A stretch of 45,749 nt of DNA from Flavipsychrobacter sp. (GCA_031292525.1 JARLGY010000056.1:1-45749), one strand, 5' to 3'; positions 8,634 to 18,403 are shown, counted from the stretch's first letter. The notes: generated by a model from the letters alone, not told the origin. Numbers and translations: made by a program.

Positions 8634-9929
8634 TTATAATCTTGCGTGTACCTTATCCTTATCCAGGCAGCCCTTAACGTCATACACAACACCATCGCGC
8701 TTCACAGACTTACGCCATGCATAGTCAAGAAACTCATTGTGCGCAACAGCTAGTATGGCCGCATCATATTGCTCACCATCCAGCTCAGTGATAATATCAA
8801 TGCCGTATTCGTGCTTTACTTCCGCCGGGTTAGCCCAGGGGTCGTAAACAGTTACATTTATTTCGTAAGATCTCAGTTCTTTCACAATATCAATCACCTT
8901 GGTATTACGTACATCGGGGCAATTCTCTTTAAAGGTGATACCCAGCAATAGCAAGTTTGCATTCTTTACGCCAACATTGTTCCTAAGCATCAGTTTCACT
9001 ACCTCGTTAGCAACATACGCGCCCATACCATCATTCAGGCGGCGACCTGCAAGTATTATTTCAGGATGATAACCCGCTTCCTGTGCTTTTTGCGCCAGGT
9101 AGTAAGGATCAACACCTATACAATGGCCACCAACTAGCCCTGGCTTAAAGGGTAGGAAGTTCCATTTTGTTGCAGATGCAGCCAACACTTCATGCGTATC
9201 TATGCCTAGTCTGTTAAAGATCTTTGCCAATTCATTTACAAATGCAATGTTGATATCGCGCTGTGCATTCTCTATCACTTTTGCCGCCTCTGCTACTCTT
9301 ATACTACTAGCCTTATGCGTGCCAGCTGTTATAACAGACCGGTAGAGTGCATCTACTTTTTCAGCAACTTCTGGTGTAGAACCCGATGTTACCTTCTTTA
9401 TTTTGGTTACAGTATGTGTCTTATCTCCTGGGTTTATACGCTCAGGAGAATATCCGCAAAAAAAGTCAACATTAAATTTAAGACCCGAAACGCGTTCCAG
9501 TACAGGCACACATTCCTCTTCCGTTACACCGGGATACACTGTCGATTCATAAACAACAATATCCCCTTTTTTCAGGATCTTGCCCACGCTCTCACTTGCT
9601 TTGTACAGCGGGGTAAGATCAGGACAATTATTCTTATCAACAGGAGTAGGAACAGTTACTATATAGTAAGTGCAATCAGCAATGTCTCCCAGTTTGTTGG
9701 TGCAATGCAATCCTTTTACACCGTCCAGTGGAACAACTTCAGATATTACACTCTTCAGCGTCTCATCATCAACTTCCAGAGTATTATCCTTGCCGCCTTG
9801 CAATTCATTGATCCTTTTAGTATTGATATCAAATCCCAGCGCCGGATACAATTTACCGAACTCCACTGCCAGTGGTAGGCCTACGTATCCAAGGCCTATA
9901 ACAGCCACTCTGACATTACCTGATTCCAT
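8634..9929 (-). CDS. Nucleotide-sugar dehydrogenase, TviB/WbpO type
   Basis: This 431-residue member of the UDP-glucose/GDP-mannose dehydrogenase family probably oxidises a UDP-N-acetylhexosamine to the uronic acid with two NAD+. The N-terminal Rossmann motif is [16 protein letters not shown]. The catalytic cysteine is Cys270 in [14 protein letters not shown], and the C-terminal NAD/UDP domain contains [18 protein letters not shown]. The N-terminal stretch [14 protein letters not shown] resembles TviB and WbpO more than UDP-glucose dehydrogenases, so UDP-GlcNAc or UDP-GalNAc is the likely substrate (inference). Products of this type feed capsule or O-antigen synthesis. The next gene upstream on this strand encodes a CpsB-like phosphatase, which fits a polysaccharide role, although no glycosyltransferase or export genes are in view. 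Confidence 0.88.
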   Translation of the reverse strand: MESGNVRVAVIGLGYVGLPLAVEFGKLYPALGFDINTKRINELQGGKDNTLEVDDETLKSVISEVVPLDGVKGLHCTNKLGDIADCTYYIVTVPTPVDKNNCPDLTPLYKASESVGKILKKGDIVVYESTVYPGVTEEECVPVLERVSGLKFNVDFFCGYSPERINPGDKTHTVTKIKKVTSGSTPEVAEKVDALYRSVITAGTHKASSIRVAEAAKVIENAQRDINIAFVNELAKIFNRLGIDTHEVLAASATKWNFLPFKPGLVGGHCIGVDPYYLAQKAQEAGYHPEIILAGRRLNDGMGAYVANEVVKLMLRNNVGVKNANLLLLGITFKENCPDVRNTKVIDIVKELRSYEINVTVYDPWANPAEVKHEYGIDIITELDGEQYDAAILAVAHNEFLDYAWRKSVKRDGVVYDVKGCLDKDKVHARL

Positions 9930-10043
9930 TATTGAGCTTATTAATGCTAAGGGTGTAAAATATAAAAAATTGGCACAAGATAAAAATTGCCTTTCACGTA
10001 TAATAGTACCTTTTTGTTATCCTTTTGCTAAGTGCAAATAGTG

Positions 10044-10811
10044 CTAAGGCATCAAATCCTTATTTCTAAATGCATACTTCTGCAACTTCAGAAAGGTTTT
10101 GCCTTGTGTAAACCTTTGCAGTAGCTCAGCATGCTTCATGTGGTGCATGTCTGTACCTGCATAATCATACAGCTTATTTTCCAGTATAAAGAGCGCCATA
10201 TCCTTCACATCGCCTCCGTAATAACCTGCAAGCGACAATGTATTGAGCTGCAACATACAACCACGGTCTTTAAGGTCCGTAAATATTTGCCTGTTCTCCC
10301 TCAGGTATAGATAACGCTCAGGATGCGCCAAGATAGGCTTATACCCTTTAAGCTGTATGTTAAACATGATCTCAAACAAATTGGATGGTTGCGATGCCAT
10401 CGAAATTTCGACCAATACTTGGTCCTGGTAAATGGTAAGTAGAGGCTCACGTTCCAGTATCTGGAAAAAATGATCGTCTATGTAATACTCTGCTGCCGCT
10501 TTTACCGTAATATCCATATCTTTTTCCTTCAGCGTATGGTGCACCTGTTGCAGACCCGCTAATATTTTTGATGAAGAATTTGGATAGTGGTCGAAATTGA
10601 TATGGGGGGTGGTGACAACGCTTTTATATCCCATGTCCTGCATCGCTTTCAGCATTGTAATGCTATCATCTATTGTTTGGGCGCCATCATCTATACCCGG
10701 TATAAAGTGAGAGTGCATATCGGCACCCAGAAACGAATAATCGCGCACTGCATTACTATTATCCTCTTCCTCACTTTCTCTTTTCTTTCTCCCAAAAAAC
10801 CTTGAAAACAT
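10044..10811 (-). CDS. CpsB/YwqE-type PHP tyrosine-protein phosphatase
   Basis: This 255-residue PHP-fold metalloprotein carries the family metal-binding motifs: DMHSHFIPGIDDGAQ near residue 31, VVTTPHI near 62, ILAHPERY and GTDMHHMKHA near the C-terminus. Family members such as YwqE and CpsB/Wzb dephosphorylate tyrosine kinases that control polysaccharide polymerisation and export. The extreme N-terminus is strongly basic and acidic (RFFGRKKRESEEEDN) and may be a flexible tail. The gene lies 114 bases upstream of the nucleotide-sugar dehydrogenase on the same strand and may be co-transcribed with it. No partner kinase is in the window. Confidence 0.85.
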   Translation of the reverse strand: MFSRFFGRKKRESEEEDNSNAVRDYSFLGADMHSHFIPGIDDGAQTIDDSITMLKAMQDMGYKSVVTTPHINFDHYPNSSSKILAGLQQVHHTLKEKDMDITVKAAAEYYIDDHFFQILEREPLLTIYQDQVLVEISMASQPSNLFEIMFNIQLKGYKPILAHPERYLYLRENRQIFTDLKDRGCMLQLNTLSLAGYYGGDVKDMALFILENKLYDYAGTDMHHMKHAELLQRFTQGKTFLKLQKYAFRNKDLMP

Positions 10812-10881
10812 TTTTATCCTTTATGTTTTTACTAAAATACAACGATCAGATAGTAGCCTATAATATAATGTCCGACAATAG

Positions 10882-10889
10882 CAAATTTA
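10882..10889 (-). promoter_or_regulatory. Candidate -7 box of the PHP phosphatase gene
   Basis: TAAATTTG on the minus strand (10889-10882) matches TAnnTTTG and lies 70 bases before the ATG at 10811, in the 178-base divergent gap shared with lhgO. No well-spaced -33 box was found. Confidence 0.3.
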
Positions 10890-10989
10890 TGCATAAGCAA
10901 CCATAAAACTTTTAATAAATAGCCTTCATGGATAAAACCGTCACTTATAACAGCCCTTTCGGTAAAATGGCATTAATTTTACCCCCCAA

Positions 10990-12222
10990 ATGCGACAGAT
11001 GGAACAGGACAAATATGATATAATAATAGTGGGTGGTGGAATTGTGGGGCTGGCAACAGCATATAAGATAAATACTAAATACCCAGACAAGCGTATTTTG
11101 GTGCTTGAAAAAGAAAACGAAGTAGCCGCCCACCAAACCGGACATAACTCTGGCGTTATACATTCGGGCATCTATTACAAACCAGGCAGCTACAAAGCAA
11201 AGAATTGTGTAGATGGCAGAAGAGAGCTTGTTGCTTTTGCTAAAGAACATAATGTACCTCATGACATATGCGGCAAAATAATAGTTGCTACAAAGGAAAG
11301 CGAGCTTGCCCACCTGGATAAGGTATTTAACAACGGGATAAAAAACGATGTTGAAGGCATAGAACAGATAGGTCCTGACAAAATAAAAGAAATAGAACCC
11401 TACTGTGTAGGCATACGTGGTCTTTGGGTGCCATGTACGGGTATAATAGATTACGCTGCTGTATCGCGCAAATATGCTGAGCTGATACGCGCTAAGTTTG
11501 CAGGTAGCCGCATACTTACAGGTCACGAAGCCACAGCATTTGAAAAAAACGGAGACCATACCGTTGTGGTTACACCCAAAGGAAATTTCACAGGCCGCTA
11601 TATTATTACATGTGCAGGTTTGCAAAGCGACAGAGTAGCGCGTAAAGAAGGCGTAAAAACAGATAGTACAATTGTGGGATTCCGTGGTGACTACTACGAC
11701 TTATCTGAGAAAGGATTAAAAAAAGTAAAAAACCTCATATATCCTGTCCCCAATCCTCAGTTTCCATTCCTTGGTGTGCACTTTACACGCATGATACAAG
11801 GTGGAACGGAGTGCGGACCTAATGCTGTTTTCGTTTTCAAGCGGGAAGGATATGGGAAGACAGATTTCTCTTTTACTGATACAAAAGAAGCCTTTAGTCA
11901 TGCTGGCACGTGGAAGTTTTTTTACAAACACTGGCGTTTTGGTATAGATGAGTATAGGCGTGCATTTTCTAAAAAATTGTTCTTGACCCGCTTACAGGCA
12001 TTAATACCCAGCCTGGAGATGGATGACCTTGTGCCCGGCCGCGCTGGCGTAAGAGCTATGCTGCTGGCCCCTGAAGGCGAAATGATAGACGATTTCAAAA
12101 TAGAACGCAATGGCAATGCAATACATATACTCAATGCGCCGTCACCCGCAGCTACAGCGTCGCTGGCAATAGGCACCGAGGTAGAACGCATGGCAACATC
12201 GTTCTTTGAATTAAAGAATTAA
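10990..12222 (+). CDS. lhgO: L-2-hydroxyglutarate oxidase/dehydrogenase
   Basis: This 410-residue FAD-dependent oxidoreductase of the DAO family oxidises L-2-hydroxyglutarate to 2-oxoglutarate; in E. coli it passes electrons to membrane quinones. The FAD dinucleotide motif is IIIVGGGIVGLATAY (residues ~11-25), followed by LEKENEVAAHQTGHNSGVIH, the family's flavin-binding stretch. Other matching segments are GIIDYAAVSRKYAE, GLQSDRVA and a C-terminal NAPSPAATASLAIG that closes the FAD site. The ATG at 10990 is used; Met4 (10999) is also possible. It diverges from the polysaccharide genes and is followed by 139 bases holding only a weak promoter-like box. Confidence 0.92.
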   Translation: MRQMEQDKYDIIIVGGGIVGLATAYKINTKYPDKRILVLEKENEVAAHQTGHNSGVIHSGIYYKPGSYKAKNCVDGRRELVAFAKEHNVPHDICGKIIVATKESELAHLDKVFNNGIKNDVEGIEQIGPDKIKEIEPYCVGIRGLWVPCTGIIDYAAVSRKYAELIRAKFAGSRILTGHEATAFEKNGDHTVVVTPKGNFTGRYIITCAGLQSDRVARKEGVKTDSTIVGFRGDYYDLSEKGLKKVKNLIYPVPNPQFPFLGVHFTRMIQGGTECGPNAVFVFKREGYGKTDFSFTDTKEAFSHAGTWKFFYKHWRFGIDEYRRAFSKKLFLTRLQALIPSLEMDDLVPGRAGVRAMLLAPEGEMIDDFKIERNGNAIHILNAPSPAATASLAIGTEVERMATSFFELKN

Positions 12223-12333
12223 TATAACATTTTGTTGATTATTTTGTTATTGATTTTACATAAACATAGTTTAATAACCCTTTCATTAACAAGTTATTAA
12301 ATAATATCAAACCAAGGTATCGGGGTTTTATTG

Positions 12334-12341
12334 TAAACTTG
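12334..12341 (+). promoter_or_regulatory. Weak candidate -7 box of the DUF4476 gene
   Basis: TAAACTTG differs by one base from TAnnTTTG and lies 28 bases before the ATG at 12362. No clear -33 element is seen. Confidence 0.25.
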
Positions 12342-12361
12342 CATGATAAATTATTTTGTTT

Positions 12362-14383
12362 ATGAATCTCAAGACGGTAATTGGCGTTTTGTTGCTGTCC
12401 CCTATTGTGGCGTATGCCCAGCCCCCTGAAGCGGGCAAGGGTAGCACGCTTACAGTTTACTCAGATAACCATGAAAGGTTTATTTTGGTGCTGGACGGTA
12501 AGCAGCAAAATACTATTGCCAAAGATGACATCAAATTAACCGGTCTTGACAAGCCCGTGTACGACGGCAAGATCATTTTCGAAGACAAATCGCTACCTAT
12601 ACTACTGGCAGATATAAGGGTTACTACACCAGGCAATGTTACCGACCCATCTGGCAAACGCGCTGATGCTTATTATAATATAAGAAGAACATTAGATGGT
12701 ACTATTGAACTGCACTTTCTTTCTGTAGTACCTATAAATGAAAAATACCTGACCAACGATGTAAAATACTTCGCTCATAAAGGCGGTTATGGTGGCCAGT
12801 TCATAGATTATACTGCACCTATAGCTACAAAAACCACTACTCACGAAGAGGTGATAAATGGCAAGAGTGTTATGGTCTCATCAAGTAATACGGGTTTTGA
12901 TCTTTCAGGCAAACCAATAAAAGATAAAGATGTAAAATTTATAGATTACTCTGCTTCGCAAGCCAAAGAAACATCTACAACTACTACAACAACCAACTCA
13001 AAAGGAGAAACCATAACATTACATACCAAAAAAGTAACCCCAAGTGATGTTTATGGCAGTAACACCGCTCCTGTAAATGGCAACGGCACACAACTATATG
13101 TACCATCAGGAGACCAGCTGATTGCAATTGATGAAAGAAAAACAAAGCCACAAGCTATAGACTTATCTAAACTGGGCGACAGGCAAGTAGTGAAAGAGAA
13201 TGTGCATGCTGATTACATGGATATACAGAACTCTTCACTAACTGAAGACAAGCTGCAAAACCTAACTAAGTACCGCGACGATGCAAACGACCAATATGCC
13301 AATGCGCATATGGTTGCCGTAAGCGATGGATCTGCTGTTGTGCTTACAAACCCGCAGACTACATATACAACTACAACACAATCAACACCCACTGTCACTA
13401 GCTCACAAACAACCACATCGCAGACCACTACTTATTCTGCTCCGGTTGTAACAACTACGGTTACCACACCATCTCAACCTGAGGTAACAAAATACTCCTA
13501 TAGCAAACGTGGCAATGCAACTACCACAACTATTGTAACAGACGTACAACCAGTACAGACCACAAATAATACAATCCCGGTTCAGGCTGCTATTCCGCCA
13601 CCTCCTCCCCCACCAGCCAGCACCCCGCCTGTACAACATGCATCGGACGTGCGGGCATTCGCTAATGCCGTGCATGCCGCCGCAGTTAACAATGCAGCTG
13701 GCCAGACGAAAGTTGGCGAGGATGCAATACCGGAAAGCAAACATGCTAAAGCTATAAAAAAGGTATTTACATCAATGTCATCCTATCATGATACTGAAAC
13801 ACCGATAGCTGCGCCTCAGGTCTCTAACATAGATACTACCATAGATAATGGCCAGCTTGTGGTTATGGTGCCTGCAACAGTAACAAGTAATGGAACTGTA
13901 CAAGGTGTTAATACTCCCGCACCTATTTCTGCAACAACAATAACAAGCAATACAGTTGCTACAACTAGTACAACAACTACTACACCGGGTGTAGTAGCAA
14001 TGGACGGCAACAGCACACCGTATGTAAATTCAGCCAATTACGAAGGCTATAACAGCGATGGCACACGCCGCATCAGTAACGCGCCATGTCCTAATCCTAT
14101 GGATGTTCCGTCGTTTGACGAGGCAAAAGCTGATATTAGCGCATTGCCAGATGACGGCACCAAGCTATCAACAGCGGTAATGCTGGAGAATAGCTATTGC
14201 TTTACATCGCAGCAGGTTTTTGAATTATGTATGTTATTTACTGCAGAGCATTCAAGGTTAGAATTCGCTAAAACATCTTACAACAAAACGGTTGATCCTA
14301 CCAATTACTTTAAGGTAAACAACGCTTTCCAGGAAGATGCCTCGGTAAAAGAGCTGAAAGATTTTTTAGATAAAACAAAATAG
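12362..14383 (+). CDS. Secreted Thr-rich protein with C-terminal DUF4476
   Basis: This 673-residue protein starts at the ATG at 12362; an in-frame TTG two codons upstream is less likely. A signal peptide (MNLKTVIGVLLLSPIVAYA) precedes QPPEAG. Residues ~25-130 form a beta-rich domain (STLTVYSDNHERFILVLDGK). The middle (~330-560) is low complexity, rich in Thr, Ser, Val and Pro, with a PPPPPPP run and repeated TTTTT blocks, probably an extended linker. The last ~95 residues match DUF4476: SFDEAKADISALPDDGTKL, CFTSQQVFELCMLF and NAFQEDASVKEL. DUF4476 proteins are common in Bacteroidota and of unknown role. It is probably periplasmic or surface exposed. A strong terminator follows directly. Confidence 0.82.
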   Translation: MNLKTVIGVLLLSPIVAYAQPPEAGKGSTLTVYSDNHERFILVLDGKQQNTIAKDDIKLTGLDKPVYDGKIIFEDKSLPILLADIRVTTPGNVTDPSGKRADAYYNIRRTLDGTIELHFLSVVPINEKYLTNDVKYFAHKGGYGGQFIDYTAPIATKTTTHEEVINGKSVMVSSSNTGFDLSGKPIKDKDVKFIDYSASQAKETSTTTTTTNSKGETITLHTKKVTPSDVYGSNTAPVNGNGTQLYVPSGDQLIAIDERKTKPQAIDLSKLGDRQVVKENVHADYMDIQNSSLTEDKLQNLTKYRDDANDQYANAHMVAVSDGSAVVLTNPQTTYTTTTQSTPTVTSSQTTTSQTTTYSAPVVTTTVTTPSQPEVTKYSYSKRGNATTTTIVTDVQPVQTTNNTIPVQAAIPPPPPPPASTPPVQHASDVRAFANAVHAAAVNNAAGQTKVGEDAIPESKHAKAIKKVFTSMSSYHDTETPIAAPQVSNIDTTIDNGQLVVMVPATVTSNGTVQGVNTPAPISATTITSNTVATTSTTTTTPGVVAMDGNSTPYVNSANYEGYNSDGTRRISNAPCPNPMDVPSFDEAKADISALPDDGTKLSTAVMLENSYCFTSQQVFELCMLFTAEHSRLEFAKTSYNKTVDPTNYFKVNNAFQEDASVKELKDFLDKTK

Positions 14384-14387
14384 TATG

Positions 14388-14415
14388 AGCCTCCTTAAAT
14401 GGAGGCTTTTTTTTG
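14388..14415 (+). terminator. Terminator of the DUF4476 gene
   Basis: AGCCTCC (14388-14394) pairs with GGAGGCT (14401-14407) over a six-base loop and is followed by eight T residues. It overlaps a possible upstream start (14399) of the next gene, which argues against that start. Confidence 0.92.
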
Positions 14416-14446
14416 CACGTATATTGCATGCATAATTGTATATGAT

Positions 14447-14986
14447 ATGGAAGATAGCCTGGAGAAAATTAAATATCCTATAGGTAAGTTTCAGCGTCCC
14501 GAAAGCTATACAACACAATCGCTAAACGACTGGATGAATATACTAGAAGCCCTGCCACTGTGGCTGGACATCTGTATTGAAAACCTTGATGAACCACAAT
14601 TGCAAGTGCCATATCGTGAAGGTGGGTGGACCATACAACAAGTTATACACCATGTAGCCGACAGCCATATGAATGCATACGTACGCCTGAAGCTAGCGCT
14701 TACAGAAGATAACCCCCAAATAAAACCTTATAAAGAAGAGTTGTGGGCACAATTACCCGATACTCAATTAGTGCCCATAAATATATCGCTAACACTGCTG
14801 CACGCCCTGCACAGGCGGTGGACTGTCCTGCTAAGGCAAATGCAGCCCGAACAGTGGGAGCGCACATACTATCATCCTGAGCACGACAGAAACGTACCAA
14901 TTTGGGAAATGACCGCAATGTATGCATGGCATAGCCGGCACCATATGGAGCATATACGTACACTACGCGAAAGAATGAACTGGTAA
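14447..14986 (+). CDS. DinB/YfiT-like metal-dependent protein
   Basis: This 179-residue protein is a four-helix bundle of the DinB superfamily, closest in pattern to YfiT/BstA. The expected metal-binding histidines are visible: one set in VIHHVADSHMN and one in WHSRHHMEHI near the C-terminus. YfiT relatives include bacillithiol or glutathione S-transferase-like enzymes and putative hydrolases; the substrate here cannot be told. The start at 14447 is chosen because the earlier ATG at 14399 lies inside the preceding terminator hairpin. It is followed after 62 bases by a membrane-protein gene on the same strand. Confidence 0.82.
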   Translation: MEDSLEKIKYPIGKFQRPESYTTQSLNDWMNILEALPLWLDICIENLDEPQLQVPYREGGWTIQQVIHHVADSHMNAYVRLKLALTEDNPQIKPYKEELWAQLPDTQLVPINISLTLLHALHRRWTVLLRQMQPEQWERTYYHPEHDRNVPIWEMTAMYAWHSRHHMEHIRTLRERMNW

Positions 14987-15048
14987 CATAAAATTCAGGC
15001 AGTACTTTATCTATTTCCATATTATCTTTAGCTCCAAAATCAACAATC

Positions 15049-15510
15049 ATGTCTTTTGTATTATTTCTTCATAGTGCCCTGCGTTGGCTGATACTGCTTT
15101 TTGCATTGCTTACTATTGCGAGCGGATTGCGTGGCATGGGTGGTGGCCGTATATTTGGCAAGGGCGATAAGCGTAATGCTTTGCTGCTGCTTATATGTTG
15201 CGATATACAATTGCTTGTAGGGTTGGCTCTTTATTTTGGTAATGGCTGGCTGAATATGATGACCACAAATGCCGGAGAAGTGATGAAGAACACCGCTCAG
15301 CGTTTTTATGCTATGGAGCATAATGTAATGATGATCTTAGCTATTGTACTCGTACACATTGGTTATAGCAGTGTAAAGAAGAGTATACCTGATCAGTCTA
15401 AATTCAAACGCCTGTTCTGGTTTACTGCCATAGCACTTGTTGTTATACTTGCTGCCATACCATGGCCGGCACGTGAGCTTATAGGCCGCCCATTATTTAG
15501 GGGAATATAA
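15049..15510 (+). CDS. Four-helix conserved membrane protein (cytochrome b-like)
   Basis: This 153-residue protein has four predicted membrane helices: residues ~5-25, 43-62, 95-113 and 123-141. His8 in LHSALRWLIL, and a second His in YAMEHNVMM at the start of the third helix, could ligate haem. Similar short Bacteroidota proteins are often labelled cytochrome b, but haem binding is not shown here. The start gives a good first helix. The next gene begins eight bases after the stop, so the two are probably co-transcribed. Confidence 0.65.
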   Translation: MSFVLFLHSALRWLILLFALLTIASGLRGMGGGRIFGKGDKRNALLLLICCDIQLLVGLALYFGNGWLNMMTTNAGEVMKNTAQRFYAMEHNVMMILAIVLVHIGYSSVKKSIPDQSKFKRLFWFTAIALVVILAAIPWPARELIGRPLFRGI

Positions 15511-15518
15511 GAGGAGTA

Positions 15519-16262
15519 ATGTTCCGTAAGATTTTTCAGCCGTTCTATACCCTATACGTACTGGTTACATTTGTTGCATGCCTGTTGATATGCTTCCCTT
15601 TTTTCTTGCTGATTAGTGCAGGTAATAACATTGCGGCTAGAAAAGCTATTTATACTATCATAAAATATTGGGCAAAGGGTTGGCTGTGGATAATAGGGAT
15701 GCCCCTTAAAACCAGCGGGGCAAAACCGCCACCAGGCAGGTATGTAATTGTAGCCAACCACATATCATACATGGACACTATAGCCATATTTGCAGCTATA
15801 CCATTCTACTTTAGGGCATTAGGTAAGAAGGAAATATCGGGGATACCTATATTGGGCTTCTTGTACCGGCAAATTGTAGTCATGGTAGATCGTGACAGCC
15901 CAAAAAGTCGCGCACTTAGTATGCGCCTCATGTGGCGGGTGCTGGCCCACGAAAGTTCCATCACCATTTTTCCAGAAGGCACTTTCAATGAAACCGGTGA
16001 GCCACTGAAAGAATTTTACAATGGGGCTTTCCGCCTGGCTATCAGTTCGCAAACCCCTATACTGCCTCTTATTTTTGCCGATATGGAAAAACGATGGGAT
16101 TATCGCGCCTGGTGGAAACTATGGCCAGGACGTAACAGGGCTATATTTCTTTCACCAATAGAAGTAAAAGGCGTACAACAGCAAGATATTAACATGCTAA
16201 AGCAAACCGTTTACGAAGCCATGCAAACTGAAATAATAAAAATATCAGGTAAATTAAAATAA
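15519..16262 (+). CDS. 1-acyl-sn-glycerol-3-phosphate acyltransferase family protein
   Basis: This 247-residue PlsC-type acyltransferase carries the HX4D catalytic motif (NHISYMD), the glycerol-phosphate-binding block FPEGTFNETG and an N-terminal membrane anchor (residues ~8-35). It would transfer an acyl group from acyl-ACP or acyl-CoA to lysophosphatidic acid, or to a related lyso-lipid, at the inner membrane. Bacteroidota carry several PlsC paralogues with different lipid substrates, so the acceptor is uncertain and I give no symbol. It lies eight bases after the four-helix membrane-protein gene. Confidence 0.88.
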   Translation: MFRKIFQPFYTLYVLVTFVACLLICFPFFLLISAGNNIAARKAIYTIIKYWAKGWLWIIGMPLKTSGAKPPPGRYVIVANHISYMDTIAIFAAIPFYFRALGKKEISGIPILGFLYRQIVVMVDRDSPKSRALSMRLMWRVLAHESSITIFPEGTFNETGEPLKEFYNGAFRLAISSQTPILPLIFADMEKRWDYRAWWKLWPGRNRAIFLSPIEVKGVQQQDINMLKQTVYEAMQTEIIKISGKLK

Positions 16263-16393
16263 TTTAATAATTTCAAGAGTGATATGTACATACGAATTGT
16301 ACATTTCTTTCTAAAGTTGTATCTTGTACCTACAGTAATAAATAAGTTGGATTTAAATCCTTTTTAAAAATAGAAGATAAAAAACAGAATTGT

Positions 16394-16726
16394 ATGAACC
16401 TTTTTGTAGGTAATCTGAGCACAGAAACAACGGATGCCGACCTGCGCCAAATCTTTTCAGAATTCGGCGATATAGTTTCGGTAAGGGTATTAAAAGATAA
16501 TGAAACAGGGATATCCCGAGGTTTCGGCTTTGTAGAAATGACAGAGAAGTTTGCAGCCTTTGATGCAATTGACAATCTCGACTGCACCTTTCTGAAAGGG
16601 AACATTATATCTGTAAAAGAGGCTAAACCTAAAACAACCGATCGCAAAACAGGTGCTTTTGGTGCTAAAAAACCTTACAATAAGCCGTCTTACCCATTGC
16701 CAAGGCGAGATCCTAATAGGCTCTAG
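16394..16726 (+). CDS. RNA-recognition-motif (RRM) protein
   Basis: This 110-residue protein is one RRM domain plus a short basic tail. RNP2 is NLFVGNLS (residues 2-9) and RNP1 is SRGFGFVEM (about 38-46), with the aromatic RNA-stacking residues in place. The tail (KTTDRKTGAFGAKKPYNKP...) is rich in Lys, Arg and Pro. Such single-RRM proteins are common in Bacteroidota and cyanobacteria and are thought to act in RNA binding or cold response; the targets are unknown. It has its own 131-base upstream gap and ends in a strong bidirectional terminator. Confidence 0.9.
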   Translation: MNLFVGNLSTETTDADLRQIFSEFGDIVSVRVLKDNETGISRGFGFVEMTEKFAAFDAIDNLDCTFLKGNIISVKEAKPKTTDRKTGAFGAKKPYNKPSYPLPRRDPNRL

Positions 16727-16806
16727 TCCCATCATCAGGCAATACAATCACGCATTTAGTTGCTGAAGGTAAACATTGCCTTTATAAGCATACACAATAC
16801 CGAGCT

Positions 16807-16860
16807 AAAATATAAAAGTCGGAAGCTGTTATATAGACAGACTTCCGACTTTTATATTTT
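16807..16860. terminator. Bidirectional terminator between RRM gene and histidine kinase
   Basis: A perfect 19-bp inverted repeat (16807-16825 with 16842-16860) has a GC core GTCGGAAG/CTTCCGAC. AAAA on the left and TTTT on the right suit termination of both converging genes. Confidence 0.88.
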
Positions 16861-16869
16861 AGATTCTTA

Positions 16870-18387
16870 TTAATGCTGAGTTTCTATAGTTGTTACATAC
16901 TTTAATATAGTAGGATATAAGTAACGTGGATTTAAAGGCTTAGATACATAGTCATTCATACCAGACATAAATACCAGCTCTTGTATGTTGCTTGAAGTAG
17001 ATGCTGTTTGTGCTATAATGGGTACAACCGCATTCAATTTACGTATTTCTTTTGCAGAGGTCAGACCATCCATTACAGGCATTTGCAGATCCATGAGTAT
17101 AACATCAAATTTGTCACCCGCTTTTATCATTTCCACCGCTATCAAACCATTTTCTGCTACGGTTACTATGGCATTCCAATTTGTAAGTAATTTTTGGGCA
17201 AGCATGATGTTGAACTCTACATCTTCAACCAGCAATATACTAATGCCTTTCAGGTCAGGTTTTGCATCATCCAGCCTATTCTCATCTCTTTTGGTAGTAG
17301 CACTTCGCAAGAACTTCAGGTCAAAATAAAAATTAGACCCTTTACCTGGCTCGCTAACCACATGTATCTCACTATCCTGCAGGTTCAGGAGCATTTTGAT
17401 GATGGAAAGACCAAGACCCGAGCCCCCATAATCGCGTGTGATATTTGAATTTTCCTGGGTAAACCGTTCAAATATCATTTCCTGTTTATCCCTGGGGATA
17501 CCAACCCCGGTATCTATTATAGCAAAATGGAGTGTAATATCGTTAGCAGTTAGCGCCTTTAACGTTACCTCTATCATTATTTTACCGTTATTGGTAAATT
17601 TAATGGCGTTGGATATCAGGTTGTTCAGTATCTGCATCAAACGAATGTCATCGCCTTTCACAAAAGGTGGAATGTCGTCATCAAACATCACCTTAAGCAT
17701 ATTACCTCTTTCTTCGGCCTTAATACGATTGGCCATTTTTATATTGTTCACTAGCGCTCGTATATCTATATCCCGCTCTGTGAATACTATTTTACCTTCT
17801 TCAATTTTACTAAAATCCAGCACATCATTAATAAGGCTCAGCAGGTTATCAGCCGATATCTGGAGTATCCTCAAAAAATCGACCTGTGATGGCAGCGGGC
17901 TTTCATTTTGCAGCAGATGTATATAACCTATAATAGCATTGAGGGGGGTACGTATCTCATGGCTCATTACAGAAAGAAAATCGCTTTTTGCATTAGCTGC
18001 TTTTTCAGCCAGTTCTTTTGATTGTATAAGCGCTACCTCTAATTCCTTAGCCTTTAGTATCTGCATTTGCAGAAAAGCTATAATACTAATAAGGTTATCA
18101 CCATCAGTAATACCTGTCATAGCATCAGGTGCCAGCGAATGAATGGCCTCCTTTAGATGCGATATGGATTGTTTGGTCATTTCATGCTGCACATGCAGGT
18201 TCTGGGTAACCTCTCGGTATTCCATTTCGCTGATGTTAAAGGCATGTTCGGAGATCTTTTTATCTTTTTCTAAAGACTTGTATGAGTTACTTATAATGGC
18301 GAGGAATTGAGCCACCTGCTCATCACCTAAATATTGTTCAGGAAGAAATTTTTTGATCTGCTTCTCCAGAACGGCATGATACTGCAT
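16870..18387 (-). CDS. Hybrid histidine kinase with receiver domain, no sensor domain
   Basis: This 505-residue soluble protein has a helical, probably coiled-coil N-terminus (1-130). Then come HisKA with the phospho-His (His143 in SVMSHEIRTPLN), the HATPase with N box NLISNAIKFTN, DTGVGIP and GGSGLGLSI, and a receiver domain (from about 380) with LVEDVEFN and the phospho-acceptor Asp433 in ILMDLQMP. There is no membrane segment and no PAS or GAF domain. It lies 16 bases downstream of the FIST-domain gene on the same strand, so the FIST protein is its likely input (inference). No DNA-binding output domain is present, so a separate phosphotransfer partner is expected. Confidence 0.92.
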   Translation of the reverse strand: MQYHAVLEKQIKKFLPEQYLGDEQVAQFLAIISNSYKSLEKDKKISEHAFNISEMEYREVTQNLHVQHEMTKQSISHLKEAIHSLAPDAMTGITDGDNLISIIAFLQMQILKAKELEVALIQSKELAEKAANAKSDFLSVMSHEIRTPLNAIIGYIHLLQNESPLPSQVDFLRILQISADNLLSLINDVLDFSKIEEGKIVFTERDIDIRALVNNIKMANRIKAEERGNMLKVMFDDDIPPFVKGDDIRLMQILNNLISNAIKFTNNGKIMIEVTLKALTANDITLHFAIIDTGVGIPRDKQEMIFERFTQENSNITRDYGGSGLGLSIIKMLLNLQDSEIHVVSEPGKGSNFYFDLKFLRSATTKRDENRLDDAKPDLKGISILLVEDVEFNIMLAQKLLTNWNAIVTVAENGLIAVEMIKAGDKFDVILMDLQMPVMDGLTSAKEIRKLNAVVPIIAQTASTSSNIQELVFMSGMNDYVSKPLNPRYLYPTILKYVTTIETQH

Positions 18388-18403
18388 GTGCTAAAGTTAG
18401 ATG

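Noticed and set aside
14399-14446. An upstream start of the DinB/YfiT-like gene
   Set aside because: The ATG lies inside the terminator hairpin of the preceding gene.
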